Part shown: in pieces, positions 44,353 through 53,800 of the stretch | How the letters are laid out: the number at the start of each line of letters is the position of its first letter | How positions within the stretch are numbered: position 1 is the first letter of the stretch | Assembly: GCA_040905705.1 (NCBI GenBank) | Contig: JBBDQZ010000068.1 | Span: 1 to 64,000 of the forward strand | From: JBBDQZ01 sp040905705 | Lineage (GTDB): Bacteria > Bacteroidota > Rhodothermia > Balneolales > Natronogracilivirgulaceae | DNA length: 64,000 bases | Reading direction: 5' to 3' | Notes under the pieces: model-generated | Seen by the model: only the letters and a program-made list of their open reading frames with translations | Told to the model about the DNA's origin: nothing | The model's database searches: none | Position numbers and translations under genes: made by a program

Positions 44353-45735
44353 TTACAATGCAATAACTTTGATACCGGTCAATTCACAAAAGGCAATCAA
44401 CTCATCATACAAGTGACTTCCATATCCGAGAACGCCATATTCGTTGTTCCAGGATTCGAGCAGTTTGTCAATGTCGCAATGTGCCGTGATAAAAGCATGC
44501 GGCCAAAATGGAATTCCGCATTCATTTCGACGCTTATCCAGTTCACTCGCGGGAGGCTCAAACACTGTGCAGCGGGAAAGAACCATCTCAAATTCGCCGT
44601 TGTTGCGCCCGAGCCGTGCAAGTACTCCTTCGCCCGGTTTGCAAACCAGTTTGATTGACAGCCCACCTGCTTCTCCCTCGGTAGGAATACCATGTTCAGC
44701 GAATCCGGCAGGTTCCAGTTTCCCTGCAAGCGATGGAGGACAGGCACCGTCGCCAATTATTTTAACCTCGTTATTTGATTTATCAACATGCTGGAGATCC
44801 CCGTAATAGGGCGGTTCACTGCTCAGGTCCGTCAGAAGTTTAACCGTCAACGCCGTATTGAAATCACTGAGAGTGGATGTTCCGATCCGGTCATTCAACA
44901 TCATGCTTTGTGCAAAACAGGTGGCGCTGTAATAATCCCCGAGCCCCGGGAATGATTGAATGGTATAAAAATCCCACTCTTCTTTTTTGATGACTTTCTT
45001 AATTGCGATATACAACCTGATGGAACGATCGGACGTTTCGTCGTCCGGAATCGGTTCGGCAAAAAAGGGCTGCATGGCTTTTCGGGTTTCCTCCAACTCT
45101 TTGTTTGTCACACTTTTTGCCGTTTCAATCAGGTCATAAGTGTCCCGAGTATCGATATCCACGCCAAACGTTTTCATCCACTGGGAAGGATCAGCCACCC
45201 CACACGTCTGCCCCATACCGCGTCCTCCGAACACCCCTAATGTACTTAAATTCAACAGGTTTTTTTCACGGCTGGCACGGCAATAAGATACAATTCTATT
45301 CACTTCTTTCGGATCCTCATAACTGCCGTACACAAACCGGTGTCTTATGCCCGTTTCCTTTAATGCCCCCTGCATAACAAAACCACCGACCGGCCGCCAA
45401 CCCTGGGAACCGGGATGGGTCCAGACAATAATACCTTTACCCGTAGCGGCAAAATCCCGCAATGGTCCAATCAGATGAGCTGCCCATACCCAAGTTCCTG
45501 AGAACAGGATAATAGCATCCAGGTCATCCATTTTTTTAAATTTTGAGAAACACTCCCTGGCTTCTTTTTTGGACGCAATCACGATTTCATGTTCTACAAG
45601 TTCCAACCCGGCGTTTAAAAGCGCTTTTCTGGCTTGATCTACAATCCGGTCATCAATAAATGGAACTCCCATCGGGTCAGGAAGGCCATCTTTATGAACT
45701 CCAAATACTATGAATCCTGCTTTAGCTTTTTTCAT
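44353..45735 (-). CDS. L-fucose/L-arabinose isomerase-family protein
   Basis: 460 residues from ATG 45735 (MKKAKAGFIVFG). The upstream in-frame ATG 45765 would add ten polar residues; AGGTG lies 7 bases before 45735. Fold of the FucI/AraA group: three Rossmann-like parts with VFGGRGMGQTCGVADP, FGVDIDTRD, FPGLGDYYSATCFAQSMM, IGDGACPPSLAG and PFWPHAFITAHCD, the last likely giving the metal-binding His. It interconverts an aldose and a ketose. The usual fucose/arabinose specificity cannot be assumed since identity to FucI proper appears low. Starts the isomerase-mutarotase-aldolase-kinase group. Confidence 0.8.
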   Translation of the reverse strand: MKKAKAGFIVFGVHKDGLPDPMGVPFIDDRIVDQARKALLNAGLELVEHEIVIASKKEARECFSKFKKMDDLDAIILFSGTWVWAAHLIGPLRDFAATGKGIIVWTHPGSQGWRPVGGFVMQGALKETGIRHRFVYGSYEDPKEVNRIVSYCRASREKNLLNLSTLGVFGGRGMGQTCGVADPSQWMKTFGVDIDTRDTYDLIETAKSVTNKELEETRKAMQPFFAEPIPDDETSDRSIRLYIAIKKVIKKEEWDFYTIQSFPGLGDYYSATCFAQSMMLNDRIGTSTLSDFNTALTVKLLTDLSSEPPYYGDLQHVDKSNNEVKIIGDGACPPSLAGKLEPAGFAEHGIPTEGEAGGLSIKLVCKPGEGVLARLGRNNGEFEMVLSRCTVFEPPASELDKRRNECGIPFWPHAFITAHCDIDKLLESWNNEYGVLGYGSHLYDELIAFCELTGIKVIAL

Positions 45736-45803
45736 GTTTTCACCTGTTTTTTTGCTGCTATTCATTTAGCTGCCCGCCCGGCATACCTATTGTTCCCGGA
45801 TTT

Positions 45804-46964
45804 TTATTGAATATTGAGGGAGACATCATGACCGGACTTTCCGGATTCCAAAGCGGCTGTCAAAATTTGATGTTGAACACCGGTTTCCTCAGGCGTGATA
45901 CAACCGAATGGGTGATATTTACCGGGGTTTAAAAATTCGTCAAAACAGGCCGCCCACATTTGCAACAGGGAGTCGGTAAAGCCGAATTCAAAAATCGGGC
46001 CTGTCACCGTTTGATAAACCGATGAATATCCCAGGTCTTCATGCTTCCACTCCTGTCTGGCTCCGTTTTCATAGTGCATGGTTTGCAGCGTCTTAGGATA
46101 CTTTGTGCTATACCGCACACTGCATTTGGTACCCATAATTTCTATAAACCATGTATCCGTTTCACCTGGAGCAATGCGATATGTTTTGGTAGACATGGGG
46201 AATGTATATCCCTCCGATGGATGTTCCACTTCACTGTATATCGAAGCGTTATCCCAGGTTTCACAAACCGCCATTCCTCCTTTACCGTCGGGCCTCTCAT
46301 CCACAATTTTGGATAACGATGCATAAAGCTTTTTCGGGAACCAGCCTGAACGAATGGGAATGTGAAGTGCGTGCATGCCCAAATCTCCCATACAACCATA
46401 TTCACCATTAAAATCAATCTTTCGCTTCCAGTTAATGGCTTTGTCAAAATTGATATCCGACGAATGCAAAAACCCGGTGTTCACTTCGATAATCTTGCCC
46501 CAGGGATTTTCCCGAATCATTTTTTGTATTTCAATGCCGGCTGGATAATAAGGGAACTCCGAAGAACATCTTGCAAATACATCAGGGTGTTCACGGAGTA
46601 CTGAAAGTATGTTATTATTGGCCTCAAGATTAATCCCGAAAGGTTTTTCACCCAAAAAATGTTTCCCGGATTTTATGATGTCTATATATAACTTTTCATG
46701 AAGATTATGAGGAACCGAGCAATAGATAAAGTCCAGGTTTTTATCGGCCAACAGATCCTGATAATTGGTCGTAACTGTTTTGATGGACTCAAAATTTTCG
46801 GTATACCAACCAAACAAGCTTTCATTTAAATCACAAACAGCTACCAGCTCCGGCGCCATACCGGTTTGCATCAATGCCGGCCAGCGCCCGGTAACTACGG
46901 CAAATTCACGACCCATGAGTCCGCAACCTATTAATCCACAACGTACTTTTCTCTTGGTTTTCAA
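45804..46964 (-). CDS. Gfo/Idh/MocA-family oxidoreductase, cytoplasmic
   Basis: 386 residues. Start is TTG 46964: an in-frame stop lies 6 codons upstream and no ATG precedes the Rossmann strand. NAD(P)-binding RCGLIGCGLMGREF, and the standard EKP motif is present (LGEKPFG), unlike the GH109-like copies. Substrate half: GDLGMHALHIPIRSGW. Likely a sugar or inositol dehydrogenase. No export signal, so it acts in the cytosol. It lies upstream of the isomerase in the same transcript direction. Confidence 0.82.
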   Translation of the reverse strand: MKTKRKVRCGLIGCGLMGREFAVVTGRWPALMQTGMAPELVAVCDLNESLFGWYTENFESIKTVTTNYQDLLADKNLDFIYCSVPHNLHEKLYIDIIKSGKHFLGEKPFGINLEANNNILSVLREHPDVFARCSSEFPYYPAGIEIQKMIRENPWGKIIEVNTGFLHSSDINFDKAINWKRKIDFNGEYGCMGDLGMHALHIPIRSGWFPKKLYASLSKIVDERPDGKGGMAVCETWDNASIYSEVEHPSEGYTFPMSTKTYRIAPGETDTWFIEIMGTKCSVRYSTKYPKTLQTMHYENGARQEWKHEDLGYSSVYQTVTGPIFEFGFTDSLLQMWAACFDEFLNPGKYHPFGCITPEETGVQHQILTAALESGKSGHDVSLNIQ

Positions 46965-47158
46965 ATCATATTCCCGTTTTCATGTGTTTAAATTTTTTGT
47001 ATTCATATCGTCACATGCAATTCCATGACCGTGTTTAATCATGTTCCTGTGTGACTGGAAATTAGCCCGGTCATGACCATTTCATGAGTAAATATCATAT
47101 AACCAATACTTCTTCGGATTCAACAAGATTCCATTAGAGGTGCAGGCCTGATAAATTT

Positions 47159-48004
47159 TTAATTTTGGGCCGGGCTGCCGCTATTCAATATTTCGAGTGC
47201 CTGGTCGGGTGTTGCTCCTTCGTGAACAATGGACATAAGAGCCCGCGTCATTTCCGTCGGTTTATCATGTTGCACAATGTTGCGCCCATAGACAATTCCC
47301 CGGGCGCCCTGGTGCATCAGATCATAAGTACGCTGCAGAATTTCCCTCTCCGGAGCACGCCCGCCACCTCTGGGTAATACCGGTTTACCGGCAACTTTTA
47401 TGATCTTGTGATATTCCGTTACATCATCGCAGGGATCCGCTTTAATGATATCCGCACCCAGTTCGGAAGCTTGCCTGACCAGCGGAAGTATTTTATTGAT
47501 ATCACCGTCGACCATATACCCGCCCTTGCCACTGTTGACCTGCATGACAAGAGGTTCAACCATCAATGGCATCCCATAACGATCGCAGACGGGTTTAAGA
47601 CGTGAAATGTTGGAAACACATTGTTTATGAAGATCCGGTTCCCCGGGAAGCATAAGCAAATTTACAACCACACAAGAAGCATCCAGCGCCACCGCCTGTT
47701 CTACGGCGTCATCGACCACATAACTGTATAAATAATCAGGCAGTTCCGGATTGTAGCAATTGGCAATATCGGTTCTCAATACCAGTGCCGGTTTCTCTTT
47801 GCCCGGAATTTTCTGCAATATCCCGGCCTGGCCCAGTGTCAGCTGAATAGCATCGGGTTGTGCTTTCACAATTGTGTGAACGGCTTGTTCCATATCTTCG
47901 ATGCCGTTAATAAATGATTTCTCATTAAAGAACCCATGATCGATAGCCACATCCAGACAATTCCCCGACCGGTTGAATAAACGATTAATACGATATTTCA
48001 GCAT
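47159..48004 (-). CDS. Class I aldolase of the DeoC/FbaB/LsrF family
   Basis: 281 residues, cytoplasmic. Family motifs: CLDVAIDHGFFN, SCVVVNLLMLPGEPD, DIIKADPCDD (Schiff-base Lys), PVLPRGGGRAPEREILQRT and GARGIVYGRNIVQHD (phosphate site). These match the DhnA/LsrF/FbaB type, which condense or thiolyse sugar phosphates. Together with the class II enzyme at 42368 the locus encodes two unrelated aldolases, so at least two phosphorylated intermediates may be cleaved. Confidence 0.85.
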   Translation of the reverse strand: MLKYRINRLFNRSGNCLDVAIDHGFFNEKSFINGIEDMEQAVHTIVKAQPDAIQLTLGQAGILQKIPGKEKPALVLRTDIANCYNPELPDYLYSYVVDDAVEQAVALDASCVVVNLLMLPGEPDLHKQCVSNISRLKPVCDRYGMPLMVEPLVMQVNSGKGGYMVDGDINKILPLVRQASELGADIIKADPCDDVTEYHKIIKVAGKPVLPRGGGRAPEREILQRTYDLMHQGARGIVYGRNIVQHDKPTEMTRALMSIVHEGATPDQALEILNSGSPAQN

Positions 48005-48064
48005 ATTTTTTACAAATTTAAGTGATTGTGATTGGATGCCAGTTACAGGCCATTGAAAACGCCG

Positions 48065-49012
48065 CTATTTTGACGCTTCTTTCGGGCTGACAAGCTCATC
48101 CGTAATATCCCCCTGCATTTCCGTTTCGCCTCTTGTCATTAAATAGATCGCGATGAACGCAATCAGCATTCCAAGCAAGACGAAAGGATGCGGGAATATG
48201 ACATATATGACAAGTGAAAGTATCACCGTAATAACCGGTGCAAAAGCATGCGCCATGGGAACTACGATGATGGCTTTCCCATGCCTGATGGATAATGCGA
48301 AAAACAAAAATCCTATGGCATTCAAACTTTGAATAGCGATAGCCGCATACATTCCGCTAAGGCCCCAGTTGATACTTTGAGAAAAGTCGGTCATGTATAA
48401 GGCAACCGGAATCAGTAATAAAGCACTGGCCATTGTGTAAAAGGTAACGCTTTCCGCCTCCATACTGCCTTCCCTGGTTACACTGCTTGCATATTTGATG
48501 ATAAAACCCTGTGTTCCCCACATTGCTGAAATAATTAATGCACGAATTACCCACATATAATCCGCCAATGTGACCACTTCTCCTGTGGGCTCCTCATAAG
48601 TAAGCAAAAGTATCGCCAACAGGGCCAGTGCGATCCCGAACCAGGCCATTCTGGTGGCCTTTTCCTTGATAATTAGCACAGACAACACAATGGTTACAGC
48701 GGGATTCAATGATATAATTGGGAAAAAGATATAGGCAGGCGAATCTATCAAGGCATTAAATAGTATTAATTGGCCTCCGCATCCTAAAAGCCCGGCTGCC
48801 ATTCCACAAACAATAGCCGTTCTGTCATAATCCAGTTTCCAGTTGATCCTTGTCATGGCATAAATCGTAACAAATACCAACGTACCTGCCCATGCTATAA
48901 AGGATAAGGGTGCCGGAAACCCGGATTGTTCGGGGAATTCAATCAATGCGCCCCATACTCCCCAGAAAATCATCACTCCCGAGGCATAGAATAACCAATT
49001 TGGAATTTTCAT
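48065..49012 (-). CDS. EamA/DMT-superfamily transporter (second copy)
   Basis: 315 residues from ATG 49012. The 306-residue paralogue at 32328 aligns from exactly this point (FWGVWGALIE-PE--GFPA), which supports it over an upstream TTG. About ten hydrophobic segments; polar tail ending SPKEASK. Likely inner-membrane uptake or exchange of a sugar or metabolite for this catabolic block. It lies 60 bases downstream-to-upstream of the class I aldolase gene in the same transcript direction. Confidence 0.84.
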   Translation of the reverse strand: MKIPNWLFYASGVMIFWGVWGALIEFPEQSGFPAPLSFIAWAGTLVFVTIYAMTRINWKLDYDRTAIVCGMAAGLLGCGGQLILFNALIDSPAYIFFPIISLNPAVTIVLSVLIIKEKATRMAWFGIALALLAILLLTYEEPTGEVVTLADYMWVIRALIISAMWGTQGFIIKYASSVTREGSMEAESVTFYTMASALLLIPVALYMTDFSQSINWGLSGMYAAIAIQSLNAIGFLFFALSIRHGKAIIVVPMAHAFAPVITVILSLVIYVIFPHPFVLLGMLIAFIAIYLMTRGETEMQGDITDELVSPKEASK

Positions 49013-49171
49013 TGACCTGTCAGGTTTGGTTGAAGTTTTTAATGTACAGCATGACAAAGCATAAAAAATTCGTCAGCTGCGGGTCATTCCATAGCCTGTT
49101 TGGCTGAATGATGCTTTGTACAGGTTGATACAGGATATATCTATGTTCGATTAATTTTCATGACTTGAAGG

Positions 49172-50479
49172 TCAGATGGTTCGATTCAGCCGGGTCACAT
49201 TCGGAACGGCAACCGGAGGAATAGTGGCCGGGCCAAACTCAACAGACTCCGGCACCAGATCAAGTTCGGCATTCATGATTTGATCCCAGGTAATTTCCTG
49301 GCCTGTATATGCAGATTCACGGCCCATGACAGCGGTCATCGTAGCTTCCGCAACTTTTTTTGTTTCGTTCAGAGGAGTTCCCTCACGGATACTTTTTATC
49401 AGATCTTCATGTGTTTTTTCATAAGGATTTTCCTCGAAAGCCAGAAACTGCTGAATTGATTCACCATTGAGATTCAGCAATTCAGAGCGATCCGTTTCAA
49501 TGATAGCCTTGCCATTACTACCAATAATTTGGCTGCCCACATTGCGATTTGCTCCTTCCATCTGTCGACAACTTCCGATCACCTCAACCCCGTTGGGATA
49601 TTCGTAGTGGATATTGAAATTATCATAGATATGACCGTATTTCGGTTCTACTCGAACCTGTCGGCCGCCCATGCCCCAGCACTTTAATGGAGGGCCATTG
49701 AATATCCAGTTAGCGGTATCCAGGTTGTGAACAAACTGTTCAACAATAAAATCTCCTGATAGCCAGGTGAAATAATACCAGTTGCGGAGCTGCCACTCCA
49801 TATCCGTCATAACCGGAGTCTTTTCGACAACCCAGAGGCTACCGGTTAAATATCTGGTCATGCCCATCAAAGGGATGCCTATTTCTCCGTCATGAATCAG
49901 ACTAATCGAATCAATAAAGTTGCTTTTGCGCCGGTATTGCGTGCCGGCTACCAGGCTCAAACCTTTACTTTTAGCCATTTCGCCGGATTGTAAAACGGAT
50001 TTGACTCCGGCGGTATCCACGGCAACAGGTTTTTCCATAAATACATGCTTCCCCTTTTCTACGGCGGCACGAAGATGAAGCGGACGAAAACCCGGAGGCG
50101 TAGTCAGCAGTACGATATCAATATCCGTATCCAATACCTTTTGATAAGCATCAAAACCCACAAATGAATTTTCATCCGTCACTTTAAATGCCGGCCCGAT
50201 GATCTCCCTTAAGCGCTCTTTTGAAACCTGCAATTGATCGGCAAATAGATCACCCATTGCCACCAGTTCGACATTTTCAGATGATCGGATACAGTCTCTC
50301 ACTGCACCGGTTCCCCTACGACCACACCCGATGATACCAATGCGTATTTTATCTGTTCCCGCCGCATAGGCAAAATTCCCAGACGACATATAACCGACCG
50401 TCAAACCCGTTGCTGTTACAGCCATCTTTTTAATAAAATCACGACGATCAGTTCCCCATGTATGATTAAGATCTGTCAT
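49172..50479 (-). CDS. Gfo/Idh/MocA-family oxidoreductase, Tat-exported
   Basis: 435 residues. Twin-arginine signal (GTDRRDFIKKMAVTATG). IRIGIIGCGRRGTGAV nucleotide loop; standard EKP motif kept (FMEKPVAVD), so it groups with true dehydrogenases rather than GH109. LSGDFIVEQFVHNLDTANWI and VEPKYGHIYDNFNIHYEYPNG are typical of the exported Planctomycetes/Bacteroidota-type members. It is the first gene of the minus-strand run ending near 39.5 kb, with a 557-base leader upstream. Confidence 0.82.
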   Translation of the reverse strand: MTDLNHTWGTDRRDFIKKMAVTATGLTVGYMSSGNFAYAAGTDKIRIGIIGCGRRGTGAVRDCIRSSENVELVAMGDLFADQLQVSKERLREIIGPAFKVTDENSFVGFDAYQKVLDTDIDIVLLTTPPGFRPLHLRAAVEKGKHVFMEKPVAVDTAGVKSVLQSGEMAKSKGLSLVAGTQYRRKSNFIDSISLIHDGEIGIPLMGMTRYLTGSLWVVEKTPVMTDMEWQLRNWYYFTWLSGDFIVEQFVHNLDTANWIFNGPPLKCWGMGGRQVRVEPKYGHIYDNFNIHYEYPNGVEVIGSCRQMEGANRNVGSQIIGSNGKAIIETDRSELLNLNGESIQQFLAFEENPYEKTHEDLIKSIREGTPLNETKKVAEATMTAVMGRESAYTGQEITWDQIMNAELDLVPESVEFGPATIPPVAVPNVTRLNRTI

Positions 50480-51036
50480 ATGAATCTGTATTAAATTTTA
50501 ATTTTCCAATTCTTTATTTAACATGATGCTAACCTGTAGATATGCCATGGCAATATATCTTGTACATTACGAATACGACATAGCATACAGCGATAATCCA
50601 CAATACAAATAATTATTTCGCTGATCCCGGATTATCTGTCTCAGAGCCCGAAACAAATGTCGATGCATGGGTTCGCGCTCTTCAAATGCAACTAATAATA
50701 ATTTAATGATTTTTATGTGCCGAGCCCTCTTCAAAATTAACAAATACATTAATTTTGAGCGATTCTTAATTATCATTATCCGTCCTGATTGTTAATTTTG
50801 TTCATTATCCGCTTTTTACAGATTCCACATGTATGAATTTTATCCAGCACATGAACATGATTGTTTTGATAATTTTCAAAACGAAAATTTATAATAAGTA
50901 AACGAAGAAATAAATGCAAAACTATTTCATAGCTTTTTCCTGAAAACTGGTTTTCGACAAATCGAACATCCAGTGAAATCTCTGATAAGATATTTAAGAA
51001 AGCACCTGTTCAAAACAAGCTTGTAACACATTGAAA
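50480..51036. other. Long intergenic region with an A/T palindrome and a possible gene remnant
   Basis: 557 bases. Minus-strand promoter region of the Tat oxidoreductase and 3' flank of the 51037 gene. Contains CAAAATTAA/TTAATTTTG arms (50732-50740/50749-50757) and a third TTAATTTTG at 50792-50800. A 69-codon minus-strand frame (50567-50776) is somewhat GC-richer than its flanks and is listed separately. Confidence 0.45.
50567..50776 (-). CDS. Possible small protein or gene remnant, unrecognised
   Basis: 69 codons starting ATG 50776. The middle (HIKIIKLLLVAFEEREPM; HRHLFRALRQIIRDQRNN) looks like real amphipathic helical protein and is locally GC-richer, but there is no Shine-Dalgarno, no recognised family and no conserved neighbour relation. 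It could be a decayed fragment. Confidence 0.2.
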   Translation of the reverse strand: MIIKNRSKLMYLLILKRARHIKIIKLLLVAFEEREPMHRHLFRALRQIIRDQRNNYLYCGLSLYAMSYS

Positions 51037-53421
51037 TCAATACAGGATACGAAGCTCTGATTGCTGATTCATATCCGGTAAGCTTACTGAATATTCCTTG
51101 CCGTTATACATCATATCCAACTCACGGCCGTTGAATTGCACGGAGACAGGTGTTGCTTTCGATTGAAAGGCGAATAATTCACTGTCTTCATCATTATCGG
51201 CTTCAATAGCAAGGGACAAATAGGAATCTGTCTCATCCGCATTTGTTATACGTGATGCTGTTTTGGTAATCATTACCTCATGATGATCCAAACTTTTTAA
51301 AATCAGTTTTCTGTCCGAGGTCACGTAGCCTCGCAAGGTATAATCACCGAGTCTGTCCCATTCCTGCTCATCTGCATTTAACAGGATTGACGGCTCCTTA
51401 ACCAGAAACGCAAATTTCGCTTTGCTTTTGGTCAATACTTCGGCTTCAAGTGAACCGCTTCTTTTTTCAATTCGAGGCATTCTTTTGGATACATAGATAA
51501 GCCGGGACTCATCCGGCGAATTATCTCCAAGTTGCACAACAATACGGTTCGAACCTGTATTTAAATTGGGAAGTATGATCAGGTCATCGTGAAATGCATG
51601 ATGAGAGGCTCCATTGATGGTAACACTTTGGATACTCTGCCTTGAATTATTGATCCTGATTCCCATTCCTCCGGTATATTCAGCTGTTTCCGGGTGGTGA
51701 ACATCCGAGAGGTCCAGATTCATTACCAATTGATTACCCTCTGTATGCCAGTTGTAATCCCACTGGGCCATTGCCCTGAATTTGTACGTTAAGTCAACCG
51801 GATCGGCGGCATAGATATCCAAAGTCTTGAATTTTGCTTTAAGCGCATCATACAAGGCAATATTACTTTCATTGACAATCCGTTCTTTTTCCCCTTGAGG
51901 TTGTGTGGTGATGGCATAATCATGCCACATTTGGTTGTATAGCACTCCCCTCCCCACGTTGTTGTACATATGATCAGCAACCGCTTCCTGGTAGGCTGTA
52001 ACTTGAGCTGTTGTGTAACTCCAGTTCGGGTCATTGAACCACTGATAGTCCGGTGATGAAATATTATCCAGAACCACAAGATTTTGCGAGCCGGTATACC
52101 AGCTCATATCCCCAAAAGCAAGCGGAACGCTTTCCTGAAATCCATGTGTCATGTGAAGTGTAAAGCGCCTGGAAATTTGTTCGAAGTCCTTCATGGGAAT
52201 ACCATTCCCCGGATTAATGAAGTGTTCGACCTTTACCGGATACCCTTGTTCCGCCATATTGGTTTCAATTTCCTCGATAGCTCCCCCTAACTCTTCCTCC
52301 CAGCGTTCTTCATTCATGTTATAATCAATACGATGATACTTACTATGGGTACCAATCCTGCCACCAAAGGCTTCCAATTTTTCTGCATAGGGTGCCAGTG
52401 TTTCCCATCCAGCTCTCGTTGCACCGGATGAAACCCAGGCATACACAGATACCACCCCTGTTTCACGAGCAAAATCTGTAAGGTAATCAAAGGTTCCTAT
52501 CTGAGCTTCCAGGTTGCTACTTACATCGCCATCCAGTCTGATGATAGCCGTCAGCCCGGCATTGGTAAGTTGGGGGGTTGGAAATGCATGCTGAATATCA
52601 CCATATACAGACCAATGCAGCGTCCGGATCATTATTTCATAGAGTTGATTCTTGTAAAACACCTGTGGGTGCTGATTCCTGAAAAACGATGGCGCTCCTG
52701 ATCTGGTAGCAAAATCACTGACTAATACCACCCGGTTGTTGCCGGTTTGACGAACCGATAAAAAGGGATACGATTCGTTTTCATCACTGTGTTCCAGAAG
52801 GTTTTTGCTTTGACTTCCGCTGACAAAGTCCAAAATATTCAACCCCTCCACAAGATGCTGAGTGACAAACTGCTGCTGTTCAAATGGACGAGTAATGAAA
52901 TGTCTGTTACTGCCTATTTTAATACGGAAATTGTTATCACCCTGCATTCCTGATGGTTCAATCTCCAGTAAATCATAGATTTCATTTTCTGCCCTTGGAT
53001 TTCCTTCTTCATCATACGCTGAAAAGTGGCCGTCAACGATAACATTACCGCCACCGGAAAGATAACCTTCGATCATATTGGCCATACCGTCATGAACATC
53101 CTGGCTGACATAGCCGCATTGCGTGAAGATCAACGCAGAAAATTGGGACAAATCATACGCATCGAGTTCCTCCAAAAACAGGGTGTTGTAAGGGACTCCG
53201 GCCAAATTGGCGACTGCCGCCCAGCCGCGAGACGACATCTGGACATTGCTCCGGTCCTGTTCGTAACTGGCATCACTGATGACTATTCCAACTTTCGGAT
53301 TTAACTCAGCAGCAGAGGTAGACGATAAAAATAACCCTGTCCAAATAACTATAAAGAAGACCGGGGCTGAAACCCGAATAACTTTTTGAATATAATGAAT
53401 GACATTTTTCATTGTCGTCAT
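51037..53421 (-). CDS. Exported protein with glutamine-amidotransferase-like and polysaccharide-deacetylase-like domains
   Basis: 794 residues; signal peptide (SSTSAAE). Residues ~40-280 resemble the amidotransferase/ThuA-like fold found in carbohydrate enzymes (PKVGIVISDASYEQDRSN; LIFTQCGYVSQ; GGGNVIVDGHFSAYDEEGNP). Residues ~285-530 look like a NodB-type deacetylase barrel: AIIRLDGDVSSN (Asp pair), GGRIGTHSKYHRIDYN (H---H) and HFINPGNGIP. Residues ~560-794 are beta-rich. This domain order resembles large DUF2194-like surface enzymes, but I cannot name the family with certainty. Expected role: carbohydrate de-esterification outside the inner membrane. Monocistronic, with long gaps on both sides. 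ATG 53412 is an alternative start. Confidence 0.68.
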   Translation of the reverse strand: MTTMKNVIHYIQKVIRVSAPVFFIVIWTGLFLSSTSAAELNPKVGIVISDASYEQDRSNVQMSSRGWAAVANLAGVPYNTLFLEELDAYDLSQFSALIFTQCGYVSQDVHDGMANMIEGYLSGGGNVIVDGHFSAYDEEGNPRAENEIYDLLEIEPSGMQGDNNFRIKIGSNRHFITRPFEQQQFVTQHLVEGLNILDFVSGSQSKNLLEHSDENESYPFLSVRQTGNNRVVLVSDFATRSGAPSFFRNQHPQVFYKNQLYEIMIRTLHWSVYGDIQHAFPTPQLTNAGLTAIIRLDGDVSSNLEAQIGTFDYLTDFARETGVVSVYAWVSSGATRAGWETLAPYAEKLEAFGGRIGTHSKYHRIDYNMNEERWEEELGGAIEEIETNMAEQGYPVKVEHFINPGNGIPMKDFEQISRRFTLHMTHGFQESVPLAFGDMSWYTGSQNLVVLDNISSPDYQWFNDPNWSYTTAQVTAYQEAVADHMYNNVGRGVLYNQMWHDYAITTQPQGEKERIVNESNIALYDALKAKFKTLDIYAADPVDLTYKFRAMAQWDYNWHTEGNQLVMNLDLSDVHHPETAEYTGGMGIRINNSRQSIQSVTINGASHHAFHDDLIILPNLNTGSNRIVVQLGDNSPDESRLIYVSKRMPRIEKRSGSLEAEVLTKSKAKFAFLVKEPSILLNADEQEWDRLGDYTLRGYVTSDRKLILKSLDHHEVMITKTASRITNADETDSYLSLAIEADNDEDSELFAFQSKATPVSVQFNGRELDMMYNGKEYSVSLPDMNQQSELRILY

Positions 53422-53800
53422 GGTTTAATTATTTTTAATAAAATATTTAATAAAACATTATGTAAATGAAATCTAAAAAGCAATAAAATTTAAATAATTC
53501 AAAATAATAGATTATTCATTATATCAGCTTTTTCTCTTTTGTCTCTCAATCAGAATATTACGACCATGATTTGAGTGATGTACAAGCAGCGATTATGGGG
53601 CATGACAAGCCTGATTATGATCTTCTCAAGTCACATGATGATGAATAGATAGCAGGAGAACTGGTTATTTCAGGCTACAACAATCCCGAATGTAACTGTT
53701 TTTTCAGCTCCCATGTTGATGGGGAAAATTATTTCAACACATTTCCCTTTACAAACACAGTGCCGTCATAATTATAGTAGCAGGGAATACCCGGTGGCTG
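53422..53800. other. Intergenic region with a possible coding remnant
   Basis: 379 bases. The AT-rich left third is the leader of the 51037 gene. A plus-strand open stretch at about 53515-53648 is GC-richer and ends in TAG, but has no start (see finding). Nothing else seen. Confidence 0.45.
53516..53648 (+). pseudogene. Possible truncated coding remnant
   Basis: A start-less plus-strand open stretch ends at TAG 53646-53648. The last ~30 codons (SEYYDHDLSDVQAAIMGH, then a charged tail ending SHDDE) read like protein and have coding-like base composition, unlike the AT-rich flanks. No family recognised. Could be chance. Confidence 0.2.
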
